From Dyadobacter sp. CY326 (GTDB taxonomy: Bacteria; Bacteroidota; Bacteroidia; Cytophagales; Spirosomataceae), in assembly GCF_021390515.1 (NCBI RefSeq), contig NZ_JAJUXI010000012.1:1-64000 (forward strand): a DNA stretch of 64,000 bases, in the 5' to 3' direction. Position 1 is the stretch's first letter. The number at the start of each line of letters is the position of its first letter. A program made the position numbers and the translations under genes. The notes beneath the pieces are model-generated. The model did not search any database, was not told the DNA's origin, and worked only from the letters and a program-made list of their open reading frames with translations. This document shows, one piece after another, positions 36,526-46,523 of this stretch.

Positions 36526-37410
36526 TCAAATAAAAGTCCTCTTCCCGGAATAATTATCCCTGAATTCTTTTGGCGTGCAGCCGTTTTTATTCTTGAAAAT
36601 CCGGTTGAAATACGACAAGTTATTAAACCCGCATTTGTAGGCGATTTCCGAAATTGTGTTCGTCGTGTTAATGAGCGATCGGGATGCGTGGCCTAATCTT
36701 ATCTCATTCAAGCTTTCAATGAACGTCTTTCCAGTCCGTTTTTTGATAAACCGGCTGAACGACACTTCCGACATTCCTGCGAGTTTCGAAACGCCTTCCA
36801 GATTGATTTCCTTGTCATAATTATCACGCAAATGGGCGAACACTTTTTCTATGCGGCGACTGTTATAATTGACATTCTCACCATTAAAAGTGCTGTTGGA
36901 CAACGTCCGCATATTCCTCGAAACCGATAAATCGTGCAAAATCGACATTAGTTCGAGGATGGAATCAAAGCCACTTTTTTCCACTAAGGCCGTAAGCCGC
37001 GGCGTGATGCGTTCGATGGTTTCCTTTGAGAACGAAATGCCTTTGGCGGATTTTTCCAGCAAGGAACGAACAAAGAATAACTGATTGCGTTTCAGGAATT
37101 TATCATCAAAAAGATCTCGATGAAACTGCACGGTTATTTCATGAACTTCTGGTGATCCTTCCTCCCATTTATAGGAATTGTTGAGCCATCCATGCGGCAA
37201 ATTATTGCCAACAAGCACCAACTCCGCATCGTCAATGACCTCCGTGTGGTCGCCCACAATCCTTTTGACCCCTTTACCCGACAACACAAGATTCAGTTCA
37301 AACTCATCATGAAAATGCAGTGGAAAATCAAAAACGGTTTTTTTTCTGGCAAAAATAGTGAAGCAATCGTACTGAGTCAGGGGGGTTATTTCACGGTAAA
37401 TTTCACTCAT
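36526..37410 (-). CDS. AraC family transcriptional regulator
   Basis: This 294-residue regulator has an N-terminal cupin-like ligand domain (FPLHFHDEFELNLVLSGKGV) and two C-terminal helix-turn-helix units (LEGVSKLAGMSEVSFSRFIK and ISEIAYKCGFNNLSYFNRIF, the latter the AraC signature). It diverges from the symporter gene, 323 bases away, so it probably controls the carbohydrate locus from that region, with the inducer likely a sugar. That role is inferred from position. Confidence 0.9.
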   Translation of the reverse strand: MSEIYREITPLTQYDCFTIFARKKTVFDFPLHFHDEFELNLVLSGKGVKRIVGDHTEVIDDAELVLVGNNLPHGWLNNSYKWEEGSPEVHEITVQFHRDLFDDKFLKRNQLFFVRSLLEKSAKGISFSKETIERITPRLTALVEKSGFDSILELMSILHDLSVSRNMRTLSNSTFNGENVNYNSRRIEKVFAHLRDNYDKEINLEGVSKLAGMSEVSFSRFIKKRTGKTFIESLNEIRLGHASRSLINTTNTISEIAYKCGFNNLSYFNRIFKNKNGCTPKEFRDNYSGKRTFI

Positions 37411-37733
37411 ATGTCTGTTCGGCTTGTTTAGTGTTAAATATAATCATTTAATGTTTAAAATGTATTATACCAAAATAACACAATTGACTTTAAATTTACA
37501 TTTTGCACTACTAAAAAGTTACTATCCGGCGCTTTTGAACGTTTGCAACATAATTTCCGTAAAATGGAAGCCACTGGTTAGCAAGAAAAATTCTAATCAT
37601 TGATAAAATTGTACTATACATTACGCCTGAATGGTCCATATGTTTGTGAACAAAGCGACTGGCGCGTGTTGGAATCCATCCATTGTATTTTAAATTCACA
37701 AATTAAGATTACCATGGATGCCTGATCGTTTGC
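37411..37733. other. divergent control region of the carbohydrate locus
   Basis: These 323 bases separate the AraC gene from the symporter gene. A -7-like TATGTTTG lies at 37639-37646 on the plus strand, 88 bases before the symporter start, but no well-spaced -33 is present. The left half is A+T-rich. AraC sites should lie here but I cannot point to direct repeats with confidence. Confidence 0.45.
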
Positions 37734-39563
37734 ATGAAGATAAAACTTGTCGATTTCCTTGTCATTGCCGCTTACCTGGTGCTTGTCACTGTTATCGGGA
37801 TCATCACTAAAAAACAAGCCCAGCAAAGCAAAAATAATTACATGCTCGGCGGGAGATCAATGCCGTTTTGGATGCTTGGTGTGTCCAATGCCTCGGGAAT
37901 GTTTGACATTTCCGGGACGGTCTGGATGGTTTCGATCATGTTTATTTATGGGGTGAAAAGCATTTGGCTGCCCTGGCTCTGGCCCGTTTTCAACCAGATT
38001 TTCCTGATGGTCTATTTATCGATCTGGTTGCGACGATCCAATGTTTCGACGGGCGCAGAATGGATGCTGACACGTTTCGGAAACAACAAAGATTCGTCTC
38101 CGTCGCATAAGATTATCATTGCTTTTGCCTTGCTAAGCTGCCTCAGTTTTATGGCTTACGGGTTTATCGGTCTGGGCAAATTCATTGAAATATTTATCCC
38201 CTGGAAATATGTCCAGCCACATGTGCCCATCAAGATTCCGCAGGCTTATGCTGCGCATGTTTATGGCGTCATTTTTACATTGTTTACGGTTTTTTATTCC
38301 TTACTGGGCGGTATGAAAAGCATTGTTTGGGCTGATTTGATCCATTATGCCATCATGGTCTTTGTGTCGGTCGTGATTGCATTCATTGCCATGCAGGCTT
38401 TGCAAAATGCAGGTTCGCTTCCCGTTCCGGTGGGTTGGGACAACCTGTTTTTTGGCAAAGAACTGGGCCTGGACTGGAGCACGCACATTCCCGAAGTGAA
38501 CAAAAAGATTGAGGCGCAGGGATTTGCCCCATTCGGATATTTTTTCGCATTAATGACCGCGAAAGGAATTCTGGCAAGTCTGGCCGGGCCTCCGCCAAGT
38601 TACGATATGCAAAAAATACTTTCAGCCAAAACGCCGCGCGAAGCTGCCATGATGAGCATGATCGTCAATGTTGTGCTGCTGCCCACACGTTATCTGCTGA
38701 TCATTGGCGTCACCATCCTGGGATTGCTTTTTTATAAAGAGCTGAACATTTCCATTGTGGATAAAAAAGACTTTGAAAGAATCCTTCCGGCGGTCTTGAA
38801 TGCATATGTGCCCCCCGGTTTGCTCGGGTTGGTTTTAGTTGGGTTAATGGGCGCTTTCATGGGAACATTTGCGGGCACTTTCAATGCGGCTCAGGCATAT
38901 CTTGTCAATGATGTTTACATAAAATCCTTCAACCCGAATGCCAGCAACAAGCAAATTTCACGCATGAATTATTTGCTTGGACTCGCCGTCATGACCATCA
39001 GCATACTGCTCGGCTTCCTGACAAAAGACGTGAACAGCATTCTGCAGTGGATTGTTTCGGCACTATTTGGCGGTTACATCGCTTCCAATGTGCTGAAATG
39101 GCATTGGTGGCGCTTCAATAGCAGCGGCTTTTTTTGGGGAATGCTGGCCGGCATTATCTGCGCATTGATTGCGCCTTACATTTTTACCGGAACGGTCCCC
39201 CTTTTCTATTTTCCAGTTATCCTGCTCATTTCTACGGTCGGGGCCGTTGCAGGTTCCTTGCTCACTCCGCCGACTGATCTCGGCACATTAAAGACTTTTT
39301 ACAAAAACGTAAGGCCATGGGGTTTTTGGGGTCCCGTGCTCGCTGCTGTTCAATCAGAAGATCCGTTGTTTGTGCCAAATCGTAATTTTCGATGGGATAT
39401 GTTCAACGTTCTGATCGGCATCACGGCACAAACTTCGATCACTGCGCTGCCTGTATTTCTAATATTGCTCATGCCTATGCAGACGACAATTGCAGCTGTT
39501 ATTCTCGCCATCTGCGTCGCAATTCTTTGGAAAACCTGGTATAAAAAACTGCCTTTGGACTGA
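37734..39563 (+). CDS. sodium:solute symporter (SSS family)
   Basis: This 609-residue inner-membrane protein has roughly 14 hydrophobic segments and SSS features: DFLVIAAYLVLVTVIGI (helix 1), YMLGGRSMPFWMLGVSNAS, SIVWADLIHYAIM, and the GLVLVGLMGAFMGTFAGTFN stretch. It should import a sugar with Na+. The GH130 gene starts 27 bases later, so substrate and enzyme are co-expressed. This SSS/GH130 pairing matches the mannan-derived disaccharide locus described in Bacteroides fragilis; the mannosyl-glucose or mannobiose substrate is my inference. Confidence 0.9.
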   Translation: MKIKLVDFLVIAAYLVLVTVIGIITKKQAQQSKNNYMLGGRSMPFWMLGVSNASGMFDISGTVWMVSIMFIYGVKSIWLPWLWPVFNQIFLMVYLSIWLRRSNVSTGAEWMLTRFGNNKDSSPSHKIIIAFALLSCLSFMAYGFIGLGKFIEIFIPWKYVQPHVPIKIPQAYAAHVYGVIFTLFTVFYSLLGGMKSIVWADLIHYAIMVFVSVVIAFIAMQALQNAGSLPVPVGWDNLFFGKELGLDWSTHIPEVNKKIEAQGFAPFGYFFALMTAKGILASLAGPPPSYDMQKILSAKTPREAAMMSMIVNVVLLPTRYLLIIGVTILGLLFYKELNISIVDKKDFERILPAVLNAYVPPGLLGLVLVGLMGAFMGTFAGTFNAAQAYLVNDVYIKSFNPNASNKQISRMNYLLGLAVMTISILLGFLTKDVNSILQWIVSALFGGYIASNVLKWHWWRFNSSGFFWGMLAGIICALIAPYIFTGTVPLFYFPVILLISTVGAVAGSLLTPPTDLGTLKTFYKNVRPWGFWGPVLAAVQSEDPLFVPNRNFRWDMFNVLIGITAQTSITALPVFLILLMPMQTTIAAVILAICVAILWKTWYKKLPLD

Positions 39564-39590
39564 CATTTGAATCAAAATTGCTTGGCAAAT

Positions 39591-40784
39591 ATGAATGTTT
39601 TTGAAAAGCGTTTGACACAGATCAAATCTGAGCAAGAGAAGCTTATTTCTCGTTCTAATGTCATGTTGGAAACTGGAAATGGCATTTACGAGCGTTACGA
39701 ATTCCCCGTGCTCACGGCGGCGCATGCGCCTATTTTTTGGGAATATGACCTAAACCCTGACACAAATCCATTTCTTATGAAGCGGTTTGGGATCAATGCA
39801 ACTTTCAATGCGGGCGCTATTAAGTTAAATGGCAAATATCTTGTCGTCGCTCGTGTGGAAAGCGTTGATAGAAAGTCGTTTTTTGCGGTCGCCGAAAGTC
39901 CGAACGGAATTGATCATTTTAGATTCTGGGACCGGCCTGTGCACCTTCCTGAAACGCATGAACCTGACGGCAACATTTATGATATGCGCCTGACGCAGCA
40001 TGAAGACGGCTGGATTTACGGACTTTTTTGCACGGAACGCAAAGATCCAAATGCAAAACTGGGTGATGAATCGGCTGCCATTGCACAATGCGGCATCGCC
40101 CGAACGCACGATTTGAAGCATTGGGAACGCCTTCCTGATCTCAAAACCAAATCAAGACAGCAAAGAAATGTTGTGCTTCATCCCGAGTTTGTAGCAGGCA
40201 AATATGCGTTTTATACACGTCCCCAGGATGGCTTTATCGAAGCAGGAACAGGCGGCGGCATTGCATTCGGACTGGCAAATCGCATGGAAGAAGCGATTAT
40301 TGACATTGAAACAATCGTGGATCGCAGACATTACCACACCATATCCGAATCGAAAAATGGTCAGGGACCGGCTCCGTTGAAAACCAAAGCAGGATGGCTG
40401 CACCTCGCTCATGGCGTAAGACACACAGCTGCCGGACTTCGTTATGTGCTTTATATGTTCCTTACGAATCTCGAAAATCCGGCAAAAGTGACCCACAAAC
40501 CGGCTGGTTATTTTTTGGCACCGCAAGGCGATGAACGTGTCGGCGACGTGTCTAATGTGGTCTTTTGTAATGGCTGGATTCTGGACGACAACGGCGACGT
40601 TTACATTTATTACGCCTCTTCCGACGCAAGGCTGCATGTGGCAACATCTTCTATCGACAGACTTTTGGATTACGTTTTAAATACGCCGGGAGACGATTTC
40701 AGTGCCGCTGAAACGCGCAAAAAACTTGATGCGCTCATTACTAGAAATCAGCAATATCTTAAAGCACTGTCTTCGATGATTTAA
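39591..40784 (+). CDS. GH130 phosphorylase, 4-O-beta-D-mannosyl-D-glucose phosphorylase-like
   Basis: From the ATG at 39591 this is a 397-residue five-bladed beta-propeller of family GH130, likely subfamily 1. The general acid is D131 in [14 protein letters not shown]; as I recall it carries the same number in B. fragilis mannosylglucose phosphorylase, which supports the start over a TTG at 39567. Other family stretches: [35 protein letters not shown] and [12 protein letters not shown]. It would split Man-beta-1,4-Glc with phosphate into mannose-1-phosphate and glucose in the cytoplasm. Neither the 2-epimerase nor the mannanase of the known pathway is in the window. It follows the symporter gene by 27 bases. 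Confidence 0.88.
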   Translation: MNVFEKRLTQIKSEQEKLISRSNVMLETGNGIYERYEFPVLTAAHAPIFWEYDLNPDTNPFLMKRFGINATFNAGAIKLNGKYLVVARVESVDRKSFFAVAESPNGIDHFRFWDRPVHLPETHEPDGNIYDMRLTQHEDGWIYGLFCTERKDPNAKLGDESAAIAQCGIARTHDLKHWERLPDLKTKSRQQRNVVLHPEFVAGKYAFYTRPQDGFIEAGTGGGIAFGLANRMEEAIIDIETIVDRRHYHTISESKNGQGPAPLKTKAGWLHLAHGVRHTAAGLRYVLYMFLTNLENPAKVTHKPAGYFLAPQGDERVGDVSNVVFCNGWILDDNGDVYIYYASSDARLHVATSSIDRLLDYVLNTPGDDFSAAETRKKLDALITRNQQYLKALSSMI

Positions 40785-40821
40785 CAAACATTGGCAGCGT
40801 ATATGGTTGCACGGCATATTT

Positions 40822-40867
40822 GTACGTAAAAAATGGCTCCCAAAAACGCATTTTTGCGTTTACGTAC
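40822..40867. promoter_or_regulatory. nested inverted repeats upstream of susC
   Basis: GTACGTAAA (40822-40830) is matched by TTTACGTAC (40859-40867), and inside lies AACGCA (40845-40850) matched by TGCGTT (40855-40860). It sits 38 bases after the GH130 stop and about 190 before the susC start. With no T tract, an operator or mRNA-processing hairpin is as likely as a terminator. Confidence 0.5.
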
Positions 40868-40986
40868 ACATGCGTTGACTTACAGCAAGTTAGCTTTAAA
40901 TTATTTCTTGCTAATTTATTCAGCCGCGTCAAAAATGTGTTATTTTTAGATAAAAAATCACTATACGAATGTGCTTGTGACAGTGG

Positions 40987-40994
40987 TATATTTG
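40987..40994 (+). promoter_or_regulatory. -7 element upstream of susC
   Basis: TATATTTG matches TAnnTTTG and lies 62 bases before the susC ATG. No -33 TTG at the right spacing was found, as might be expected for an activated promoter. Confidence 0.45.
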
Positions 40995-41055
40995 GACCGT
41001 GTACTTTACAATCCCTATTTGTTGACAATTAAACTTACTACCCAAAGAAAAGCGT

Positions 41056-44000
41056 ATGAAAAAAAATGTACTTAACATTGTGTTGGTACTTCTTTCCTTG
41101 CTTACTCTGACGAGTTATGCGCAGGAAATGACTGTATCCGGGAAAGTGAATGATGCCTCTGGTGGAGAGATCGCCGGTGTGAACGTTGTAGTGAAGGGCA
41201 CAACCCGAGGAACTACAACCAATGATAAAGGGGAATATTCCATATCTGTTGAGAAAGGCAAGACGTTGACATTCAGCTACATTGGTTATGTATCCAAAGA
41301 GGTTGTGGTAAACGCGAGCTCCCTGGACGTTACCCTGGCTGCCGAAGCCACTGCATTGAATGAAGTGGTCGTTACCGCACTAGGCATCAGCCGCGACAAG
41401 CGCGCATTGGCCTATTCTATTACCGAAGTGAATGGCAACAACCTTACGTCCGCGCGAGAGGCAAACCTTGGTAACGCGCTTGCCGGGCGTGTTGCGGGTG
41501 TGAATGTAAGCAAGATCGCGACGGGCCCCGCGGGTTCGTCAAGGGTGATTATCCGTGGAAATAAGTCGTTGCAGGGCAATAATCAGCCGTTGTATGTAAT
41601 TGACGGGATTCCAATGGACAACAGCAACTTCGGTCAGGCTGGCCTTTGGGGCGGTTCTGATGAAGGCGACGGACTTTCGAGTATCAACCCGGATGACATT
41701 GAATCAATCAGTGTTTTGAAAGGTGCGAATGCTGCTGCGCTTTACGGCTCGCGTGCTGCGAATGGCGTTATCAACGTAATCACAAAACGCGGGAATAAGC
41801 GGAAAGGCGTCGGCATTGAATTTGGGTCAAATTATGTTTTTGAGAAATTAAATGACCTTTCTGATTTGCAAAAAACCTACGGAACGGGTTCTTATGTGGA
41901 GCGTGTTGCGACAAAACCTGCTAACCAGAACCAAGCTTACGAATGGGGTGACGATTCATGGGGGCCAAAATTCGACAACAGCCAGGTGATCGGATTTGAC
42001 GGAAAAATGCGGCCTTATGCCCATGCAGGGGATAATTTTTCAAGATATCTTAAAACAGGTCACGCATTTACCAATAACCTTGCATTCTCAGGCGGAAACG
42101 AAAATCAGAATTTCCGCGCTTCGGTTACCAATTTGAAAAGCACTTCTATCATTCCAAATTCTGGTTTTGACAGACTTAACCTTTCATTATCAACCGTTTC
42201 CAAATTCGGGAAAAAATTAACATTGGACGCGAAAGTGCTTTACTCAGAAGAAAAAGCAAAAAACCGTCCGAATGTGTCCGACTCCCCAGGAAATGCCATT
42301 CAAGCGATTTGGCGGATTCCGGGCGATCAGAATGTTCTGGATTATTATGGCGATCCCAACAAACCGGGCGCAATTCCGGAAGGAACGGATGCTGCCAGTC
42401 TTAGTCTTTGGGGCAAAAAAGTGGGTGAGGAATTCCAGCAGGCAAATAACAACTGGGGCCAAAATCCTTACTGGACAGCTTATCAATTCATTAAATCAGA
42501 CCAGAAAAACAGGATCATCACTTCGGGCCAGCTAAGATATCAGTTCACTGACTGGTTATTCGTTCAAGGCCGTGTGGGAATGGACAAATATTCCCGCCGC
42601 GCAGAAGGCTTGACACCGGAAGGAACTGGTTATCAACGTGGTGGAGCCAGAAATTTGGGCAACTGGGATGTGCAGGAGGTCAATGCTGAATATACGATTG
42701 GGGTGACCAAAGAATTCGGCAAATTCGGAATTACTGCATTTGGAGGCGGTAACCGGATGCGCAGAAAATATGAATACACCAACATGTACGGCAACGGATT
42801 CAATGTCGCTTTCTTCCCGGCAATGAACAACCTGAAAGGCAAAACCTGGGATTACACACCAGAAGAATCTGGCATTAACTCCCTGCTTGGTTCGGCCGAA
42901 ATTTCTTACAACAGCTTCTTATTCCTGACTGCCACTGCCAGAAACGACTGGTTCTCCGTATTAAACCCTGAAACAAACAGCATTCTTTACCCATCTATCG
43001 GAAGCAGCTTTGTGTTTTCAGATGCGATCAAAGGATTGCCATCATGGGTTTCTTATGGTAAAATCCGCGCATCCTGGGCACAGGTTGGCAACGTAACCAT
43101 CGGGCCATATGCGACTAACTTGACTTACTCATTGAACGGAAATCCGCATCTGGGTTATCCAATGGCATCTTTCTCGTCCGCAATGGGCAATGGAGGAAAC
43201 ATTCCTAACTCAATGTTGAAACCACTTACGGTTACAGAAACTGAATTCGGGATTGATTTCCGTTTGTTCAATAACAAAATCGGCGTTGACTTCACTTATT
43301 ATGATCAGCAAACAACGGACGATATTTTGAATGCGACGATTTCAAGAGCGTCGGGCTTTGGAAGCACGTCGGTTAACCTTGGCAAGCTGCAAAACAGGGG
43401 AATTGAGTTGTTATTGACGGTTACGCCGCTTAAATCCAGCAGCGTAACCTGGGACGTAACATTGAATTTGGCCAAAAACTCTAACAAAGTGAAGTCGCTG
43501 ATTGATGGTGTGAATGAACTGGTTATGGACGAGCCGCGGACACGAAATTCATATGTGAAGAACATCGTTGGACAGCCTTTTGGTATGATCACAGGACGTG
43601 TTCAAAAACTGTCGCCAGATGGACAGCCGGTGTTTTACAGCGACGGTCGCCCGGTTGGTTCGGCAGGATATGAGGTGATTGGAAATGGCATTGCTAAGTT
43701 GACGGGAGGTTTGACCAACGCATTCAATTACAAAGGATTTGACCTTTCATTCCTTGTTGACTTCAAAGTAGGCGGCGACATTCTTTCCGGAACAAACATG
43801 CGACTTGATCAATGGGGCGTAAGCAAGCGTTCGCTGCAAGGTCGTGAAGGTGAAGCTCCGCTAACCGTGAGCGGCGTTACGCAGGAAGGAACTGAATACA
43901 AGCCATTTAACAAAACACTTACGCCTCAGGAAGCTTACAACTATTGGGGATCTGTGGGCGGCGAATCAGACGCTGTGACGACAATGTATTTGTATGACGC

Positions 44001-44241
44001 TTCATTTGTCAAATTGAGACAGCTTACACTGGGTTATTCTTTCCCGAAAAAACTGTTGGAAAAGACTCCATTACAGAACCTTACGCTTTCATTCGTTGGT
44101 CGTAACCTCGCTATTCTGTTCAAGAATATCGATAATGTTGATCCTGAGTCAACTTACTCCAACGGAAACTCCCAAGGTTTTGACTATTTCGGATTTCCAT
44201 CAACGCGCAGCTACGGTTTCAATTTGAGAGCAACATTTTAA
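41056..44241 (+). CDS. SusC/RagA family TonB-linked outer membrane protein
   Basis: This 1061-residue TonB-dependent transporter has a signal peptide (MKKNVLNIVLVLLSLLTLTS, cleaved after YAQ), a carboxypeptidase-regulatory-like domain (about 25-100, VSGKVNDASGGEIAGVNVVV), a plug (LNEVVVTALGISRDKRALAY, LYVIDGIPMDN, ISVLKGANAAALYGSRAANG) and a beta barrel ending in Phe. SusC proteins take up glycans bound by the lipoprotein encoded next door. The two form one unit with an 10-base gap. It lies downstream of the symporter/GH130 genes with its own -7 element. Substrate inferred, not shown. Confidence 0.97.
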   Translation: MKKNVLNIVLVLLSLLTLTSYAQEMTVSGKVNDASGGEIAGVNVVVKGTTRGTTTNDKGEYSISVEKGKTLTFSYIGYVSKEVVVNASSLDVTLAAEATALNEVVVTALGISRDKRALAYSITEVNGNNLTSAREANLGNALAGRVAGVNVSKIATGPAGSSRVIIRGNKSLQGNNQPLYVIDGIPMDNSNFGQAGLWGGSDEGDGLSSINPDDIESISVLKGANAAALYGSRAANGVINVITKRGNKRKGVGIEFGSNYVFEKLNDLSDLQKTYGTGSYVERVATKPANQNQAYEWGDDSWGPKFDNSQVIGFDGKMRPYAHAGDNFSRYLKTGHAFTNNLAFSGGNENQNFRASVTNLKSTSIIPNSGFDRLNLSLSTVSKFGKKLTLDAKVLYSEEKAKNRPNVSDSPGNAIQAIWRIPGDQNVLDYYGDPNKPGAIPEGTDAASLSLWGKKVGEEFQQANNNWGQNPYWTAYQFIKSDQKNRIITSGQLRYQFTDWLFVQGRVGMDKYSRRAEGLTPEGTGYQRGGARNLGNWDVQEVNAEYTIGVTKEFGKFGITAFGGGNRMRRKYEYTNMYGNGFNVAFFPAMNNLKGKTWDYTPEESGINSLLGSAEISYNSFLFLTATARNDWFSVLNPETNSILYPSIGSSFVFSDAIKGLPSWVSYGKIRASWAQVGNVTIGPYATNLTYSLNGNPHLGYPMASFSSAMGNGGNIPNSMLKPLTVTETEFGIDFRLFNNKIGVDFTYYDQQTTDDILNATISRASGFGSTSVNLGKLQNRGIELLLTVTPLKSSSVTWDVTLNLAKNSNKVKSLIDGVNELVMDEPRTRNSYVKNIVGQPFGMITGRVQKLSPDGQPVFYSDGRPVGSAGYEVIGNGIAKLTGGLTNAFNYKGFDLSFLVDFKVGGDILSGTNMRLDQWGVSKRSLQGREGEAPLTVSGVTQEGTEYKPFNKTLTPQEAYNYWGSVGGESDAVTTMYLYDASFVKLRQLTLGYSFPKKLLEKTPLQNLTLSFVGRNLAILFKNIDNVDPESTYSNGNSQGFDYFGFPSTRSYGFNLRATF

Positions 44242-44251
44242 TTATTGAAAA

Positions 44252-45826
44252 ATGAAAAATTTGAAAAAATATATAAAATACGGACTCGCAATAATTTTGG
44301 TCACGGGTTGCGACACAAAGCAATTGCACGATCTGAACGTTAACCCGCAAGCGCTGAATGAGGTCGACTTAAATTTCATCTTCACCTCCACCGAGCTGGC
44401 CATTGCGTCCAATGGAACAACTGGTGATAACCGTTACATTGACTGGCGAACAAACATTGGAATGTTCGCCTATGCGATTCAGCATCTTGCTAATTCAGGA
44501 GGTGGAATTGCGCCGGGCGACAAGTATACAAGCAATGCAGAAACCAATGCAGCGCCGTTTGAATTCACTTATAACGACCAGTTAAAGAACGTTGCGGAAA
44601 TTCTAAAACAGTCGGGTCCAGGCGGTTTTGCAGAAGGAAAATATCTGAACATGCGTCAGGCAGCCAGGATTATCCGCGCTTTCAGCTTTGCCAGACTTAC
44701 AGATTTTTATGGCAACATTCCTTATACAGAAGCCAATAAGGGCATTGAAGGCATATTTTTTCCAAAATATGATACGCAGGATGTTGTATATGCTGACTTA
44801 TTAAAAGAGCTTGATGAAGCCACAACCGCATTAAGCGCTTCCAACCCGGACGAAGGCTTCAAAGCTGCGGATTTTATTTACGACGGCGATATTGCGAAAT
44901 GGAAAAAGTGGGGCTATTCGTTAATGCTTCGCCTTGCCATGCGCATTTCGAATGTTGATGCGGCAAAAGCAGCGACATATGTTACAAAAGCGGCAGCGGG
45001 TGGTGTTTTCGCAAGCAATGCAGACAATGTTTGGATTAAAATGTCCGACGGACCTAATGAATGGACCAATCAAAATGGTATTTCAAGAGCATTCGATCCG
45101 GGTGACGGAGGGCAGCCAACTTACCTGAGCGCAACGCTGGTTAACTGGTTAAAAGGCGCAAACCAAACCAGTGCAGCGGACGATGATCCTCGTTTAATGA
45201 TCATCAGCGGCGGCATTGACGGAACCATTGTTGATCCATTGAAACAAAAAGGAATGCCAAATGGCTATGATCAGCCAATGCTTGACAAGCTGGAAGGCAA
45301 GCAAGTGGACGTAGCCAAAACGTATTCCAGGATTAACACAAAAATGCTTCAAGATTCTGATCCTTATCAAATTATGAATTACGGTGAGGTTGAATTTTTA
45401 CTCGCTGAGGCAATTGAACGCAAAATCGGCTCGGGAATCGCGGGAACAGCAAAGTCGCATTATGAGGCTGGCGTTAAGGCTTCTATGCAAATGTACACGC
45501 CATTTGATGCCACATTGACGGTTGCGGACGCGGCAGTTGCAAAATATCTGACGACCTATCCTTATGGCGTTACAAAGCCAGCTTTGGAAATGATCGGAGA
45601 ACAGTTATGGGCAAACAAATTCTTTAACTGGTGGGAAGCATGGTCGGACTGGAGAAGAACAGGATATCCTAAGTTGACACCGACCAATTATCCGGGCAAT
45701 GTAACGGGCGGCACAATTCCGGTGAGATTGCGCTATCCAACCAATGAAGTGGCAGGAAATCCAAACTATCAAACCGGCGCAACGTTGCCTGACGACTTTA
45801 CGACCAAAGTTTGGTGGGACAAATAG
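44252..45826 (+). CDS. SusD/RagB family nutrient-binding lipoprotein
   Basis: This 524-residue lipoprotein has the signal LKKYIKYGLAIILVTGC with Cys20 as the lipidated residue, followed by DTKQLHDLNVNPQALNEVDL, typical of the SusD-like group (SusD_2). Tetratricopeptide-like helices with YDTQDVVYADLLKELDEATT and KWGYSLMLRLAMR follow. It sits on the SusC barrel as a lid that captures glycans. It follows susC by 10 bases. A 55-base gap and a new -7 element separate it from the next gene. Confidence 0.96.
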   Translation: MKNLKKYIKYGLAIILVTGCDTKQLHDLNVNPQALNEVDLNFIFTSTELAIASNGTTGDNRYIDWRTNIGMFAYAIQHLANSGGGIAPGDKYTSNAETNAAPFEFTYNDQLKNVAEILKQSGPGGFAEGKYLNMRQAARIIRAFSFARLTDFYGNIPYTEANKGIEGIFFPKYDTQDVVYADLLKELDEATTALSASNPDEGFKAADFIYDGDIAKWKKWGYSLMLRLAMRISNVDAAKAATYVTKAAAGGVFASNADNVWIKMSDGPNEWTNQNGISRAFDPGDGGQPTYLSATLVNWLKGANQTSAADDDPRLMIISGGIDGTIVDPLKQKGMPNGYDQPMLDKLEGKQVDVAKTYSRINTKMLQDSDPYQIMNYGEVEFLLAEAIERKIGSGIAGTAKSHYEAGVKASMQMYTPFDATLTVADAAVAKYLTTYPYGVTKPALEMIGEQLWANKFFNWWEAWSDWRRTGYPKLTPTNYPGNVTGGTIPVRLRYPTNEVAGNPNYQTGATLPDDFTTKVWWDK

Positions 45827-45893
45827 TATAAATTAGTAGATATAATTCAAAAGGTGTCCTGAATATTTTGGGGCATCTTTTTGTTTTTTATCC

Positions 45894-45901
45894 TAATTTT
45901 G
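45894..45901 (+). promoter_or_regulatory. -7 element of the cupin isomerase gene
   Basis: TAATTTTG matches TAnnTTTG; a TTG lies 23 bases upstream (45868-45870), a long spacer. It falls between the possible starts at 45881 and 45935, and so favours 45935. Confidence 0.5.
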
Positions 45902-45934
45902 AAACCATCACTGATTTTACCAACATCACGATTT

Positions 45935-46450
45935 ATGATACAATCTTTCACCGCGACAGCCGATAAGGATGTTGTTTTTGCAAAAGTTCAGCAGTTTATC
46001 GACGAGCAGGGTTTTACCGTTGTGAGCAAAGATCACTCGCGGCCGTGGGGTGGCTTTTTTGTTTTGGAAGAAACGGAGGCACCGAAATTCATTTCTACAT
46101 TTTTCCCGCACCTTTCTCTTGAAGATTTTGCCGGTTATGAAAAATTGAGCCCGAAAATACTGGTTGTAGCGCCCAATAAGCGCCTTTCGTGGCAATATCA
46201 CCACCGCCGCGCTGAAATATGGAAAGTGATCGGTGGAAATGCAGGAATTGTGATCAGCGATACGGACGAAGAAACACCATTGCGCCAGCTTCCGATCGGG
46301 ACTGTGGTTGATTTGAAAAAAGGCGAGCGCCATCGTTTGGTGGGGGTTGATGAGTGGGGCTTTGTGGCTGAAATCTGGCAACATACTGATCCTGAAAATC
46401 CGTCTGACGAAGATGACATTGTTCGCGTGCAGGATGATTTTGGAAGATAA
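45935..46450 (+). CDS. cupin protein, type II mannose-6-phosphate isomerase-like
   Basis: This 171-residue cupin resembles the isomerase domain of type II phosphomannose isomerases: SRPWGGFFVLEE opening, LVVAPNKRLSWQYHHRRAEI (the metal-binding HxH...E set), GTVVDLKKGERHRLVG, and the closing SDEDDIVRVQDDFGR, close to the end of ManC-type proteins. I chose the ATG at 45935, 34 bases after a -7 element; an upstream ATG at 45881 precedes it. It may convert mannose-6-phosphate to fructose-6-phosphate, a sensible partner of the mannose-1-phosphate made by the GH130 enzyme. Activity is inferred. Confidence 0.82.
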   Translation: MIQSFTATADKDVVFAKVQQFIDEQGFTVVSKDHSRPWGGFFVLEETEAPKFISTFFPHLSLEDFAGYEKLSPKILVVAPNKRLSWQYHHRRAEIWKVIGGNAGIVISDTDEETPLRQLPIGTVVDLKKGERHRLVGVDEWGFVAEIWQHTDPENPSDEDDIVRVQDDFGR

Positions 46451-46523
46451 ACCATTTGAGATTTTCCCGTTAATTAAACTAACGGAAGTTTAATATTAAT
46501 CATTTATAGACAGACGTTCGACC

